From positions 1-64,000 of the forward strand of contig CAJWBQ010000023.1 in NCBI GenBank assembly GCA_913020115.1: a stretch of DNA of 64,000 nt, written 5' to 3'. Below the pieces are notes generated by a model. That model saw only the letters and a list, made by a program, of their open reading frames with translations. It was not told where the DNA came from and searched no databases. A program made the translations under genes and the position numbers. This document shows positions 62,953-64,000 of this stretch, in pieces (positions within the stretch are counted from its first letter, which is position 1; the number at the start of each line of letters is the position of its first letter). The stretch is from an uncultured Cellvibrionales bacterium (GTDB lineage: Bacteria > Pseudomonadota > Gammaproteobacteria > Pseudomonadales > Cellvibrionaceae).

Positions 62953-62958
62953 TATAAT
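62953..62958 (+). promoter_or_regulatory. Candidate -10 box ahead of thiolase gene
   Basis: A perfect TATAAT lies in the 53-bp gap between scoB and the thiolase gene, 28 nt before its ATG. No good -35 is visible at 17 nt. It may add an internal promoter to the operon; weak evidence. Confidence 0.35.
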
Positions 62959-62985
62959 CACCGTTTTTTGGTCTAGGAGAAAACC

Positions 62986-64000
62986 ATGAGTGAACGCGAA
63001 GTAGTCGTATTAAGCGGCGTGCGTACTGCCATTGCCGATTTTGGTGGCAGTTTGAAAGATATTCCACCGACTGATTTAGCCGGTCAGGTGATAACAGAAG
63101 CCGTGCAGCGTGCCGGTGTTTCTCCAGAAGATATCGGCCACTGCGTCATTGGCAATGTCACCCACTCCGACCGCAAGGACATGTATATGAGTCGGGCGGC
63201 AGGACTAAAAGGCGGCCTACCTGTAAGCACCCCAGCTCTAACGGTCAATCGTCTTTGTGGTTCCGGCCTGCAATCCATTGTCTCAGCCGCACAATTGATT
63301 TTGCTGGGCGATTGTGACGCCGCCGTCGCCGGTGGTGCTGAATCTATGAGCCGTGTGCCCTACTGGCTGCCCACTGCACGCTTCGGCGCCCGCATGGGTG
63401 ACGCCGAGATGGTAGACGCCATGACAGGCGCGCTTACCTGCCCCGTTGACGACACCCATATGGGTATCACGGCCGAGAACATTGCTGAGAAGTGGGACAT
63501 AAGCCGTGAAGCGCAAGATCAACTTGCCGCCGAAAGCCATAACCGCGCCGAACGAGCTATTAAGGAAAATCGCTTTGCCGAACAAATTTTGCCGATTGAG
63601 CTAAAAACCCGCAAAGGTGTCAGCGTTTTTGATCAAGACGAACACGTTCGCTTCGATGCCACAGCAGAAGGTTTCGCAAAACTGCGCCCAGTGTTTAAAA
63701 AGGATGGCACGGTAACGGCCGCCAATGCATCTGGCCTCAATGATGCCGCTGCCGCTCTGGTATTAATGGAAAGAAGTGCTGCCGAGGCCAAAGGTTTGAA
63801 GCCTCTAGCTCGCATGGTGGGTTACTCTTTCGCGGGTGTTGAACCGAAGTATATGGGCATTGGCCCTGTACCTGCGGTTAAGACTTTGCTTGCGAAAAAC
63901 CAACTAACGGTTGCCGACATTGATGTTTGGGAAGTGAACGAAGCTTTTGCCGCTCAGGCTTTGGCCGTTGTGAAAGACTTAGGTTTACCCGCCGAGAAAG
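62986..64000 (+). CDS. Acetyl-CoA acetyltransferase (thiolase), partial
   Basis: A long open frame starts at ATG 62986 (AGGAG just ahead) and runs off the right edge after 338 codons. It begins MSEREVVVLSGVRTAIADFGG, a typical biosynthetic/degradative thiolase start, has the catalytic Cys in NRLCGSGLQSIVSA (about residue 88) and [16 protein letters not shown] near the end. It probably splits acetoacetyl-CoA into two acetyl-CoA (AtoB/BktB-like). It follows scoAB on the same strand. About 55-60 C-terminal residues, with the second Cys, lie beyond the window. Confidence 0.93.
   Translation, partial: MSEREVVVLSGVRTAIADFGGSLKDIPPTDLAGQVITEAVQRAGVSPEDIGHCVIGNVTHSDRKDMYMSRAAGLKGGLPVSTPALTVNRLCGSGLQSIVSAAQLILLGDCDAAVAGGAESMSRVPYWLPTARFGARMGDAEMVDAMTGALTCPVDDTHMGITAENIAEKWDISREAQDQLAAESHNRAERAIKENRFAEQILPIELKTRKGVSVFDQDEHVRFDATAEGFAKLRPVFKKDGTVTAANASGLNDAAAALVLMERSAAEAKGLKPLARMVGYSFAGVEPKYMGIGPVPAVKTLLAKNQLTVADIDVWEVNEAFAAQALAVVKDLGLPAEK

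Overview
The window looks like a chromosomal segment of a free-living, probably marine, heterotrophic gammaproteobacterium (Cellvibrionales- or Pseudomonas-like). The grounds are a Pseudomonas-style bkd operon with divergent Lrp regulators, a fadB-fadA operon, a Che2 (F7-type) chemosensory cluster in the order known from Pseudomonas aeruginosa, a guanidinobutyrase-like ureohydrolase and moderate GC. This placement is inference from gene content; there is no rRNA or other phylogenetic marker here. I saw no tRNA, rRNA, CRISPR array, phage gene or transposase.

Region 1 (1-14,060, minus strand) is a Tad/Flp pilus locus. Transcription runs right to left: Flp prepilin, TadG-like, TadE-like, a secreted protein of unknown role, a large repeat-bearing prepilin-like protein, RcpC/CpaB, RcpA/CpaC secretin, an FHA-TadA ATPase, TadB, TadC, a DUF192 protein, a TPR lipoprotein (TadD-like), TadE, and one gene cut by the left edge. 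Five proteins share the same prepilin-type start (G-Q-x-x-x, then usually E-Y/F). RcpC and one prepilin-like protein share a short Gly/Asp repeat. No TadZ/CpaE or TadV peptidase is visible.

Region 2 (14,271-24,700) holds single-function genes: PEP carboxylase, PutP, a ZnuD-like TonB receptor with a small His/Cys membrane protein (a probable zinc-uptake pair), a YkgJ-type cysteine-cluster protein, a tandem-domain HCCA-isomerase/DsbA-like protein, and a LysE exporter with an AraC regulator. Region 3 (24,850-31,450) is an unusual Ser/Thr kinase-like protein, the branched-chain 2-oxoacid dehydrogenase operon (E1alpha, E1beta, E2, no E3), and two divergent Lrp/AsnC regulators.

Region 4 (31,460-44,330, minus strand) is a complete chemosensory system: diguanylate cyclase, STAS protein, CheY, CheA, two CheW, a soluble receptor with an N-terminal globin and five PAS domains, CheR, CheD, CheB, and a small membrane MCP-like protein. 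The soluble receptor ends in a CheR/CheB-docking-type pentapeptide. The MCP-like protein carries a CheZ-like D-x-x-x-Q motif and shares a GD(I/V)ELF C-terminus with CheD. No CheZ, CheC or CheX gene is present, so this protein may be the missing phosphatase; that is the most interesting hypothesis of the window.

Region 5 (44,570-64,000) is mainly metabolism: a ureohydrolase, an acetolactate synthase large subunit without a small subunit, an AmpG-like MFS carrier, an HD hydrolase, an FMN reductase, a DMT exporter, a shikimate kinase-like protein, fadBA, an OYE-type reductase with a LysR regulator, succinate-semialdehyde dehydrogenase, and a LysR regulator divergent from scoA-scoB-thiolase (acetoacetate use). 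A 167-bp imperfect palindrome in a G-poor stretch near 58.6 kb is the only clear repeat-element candidate.
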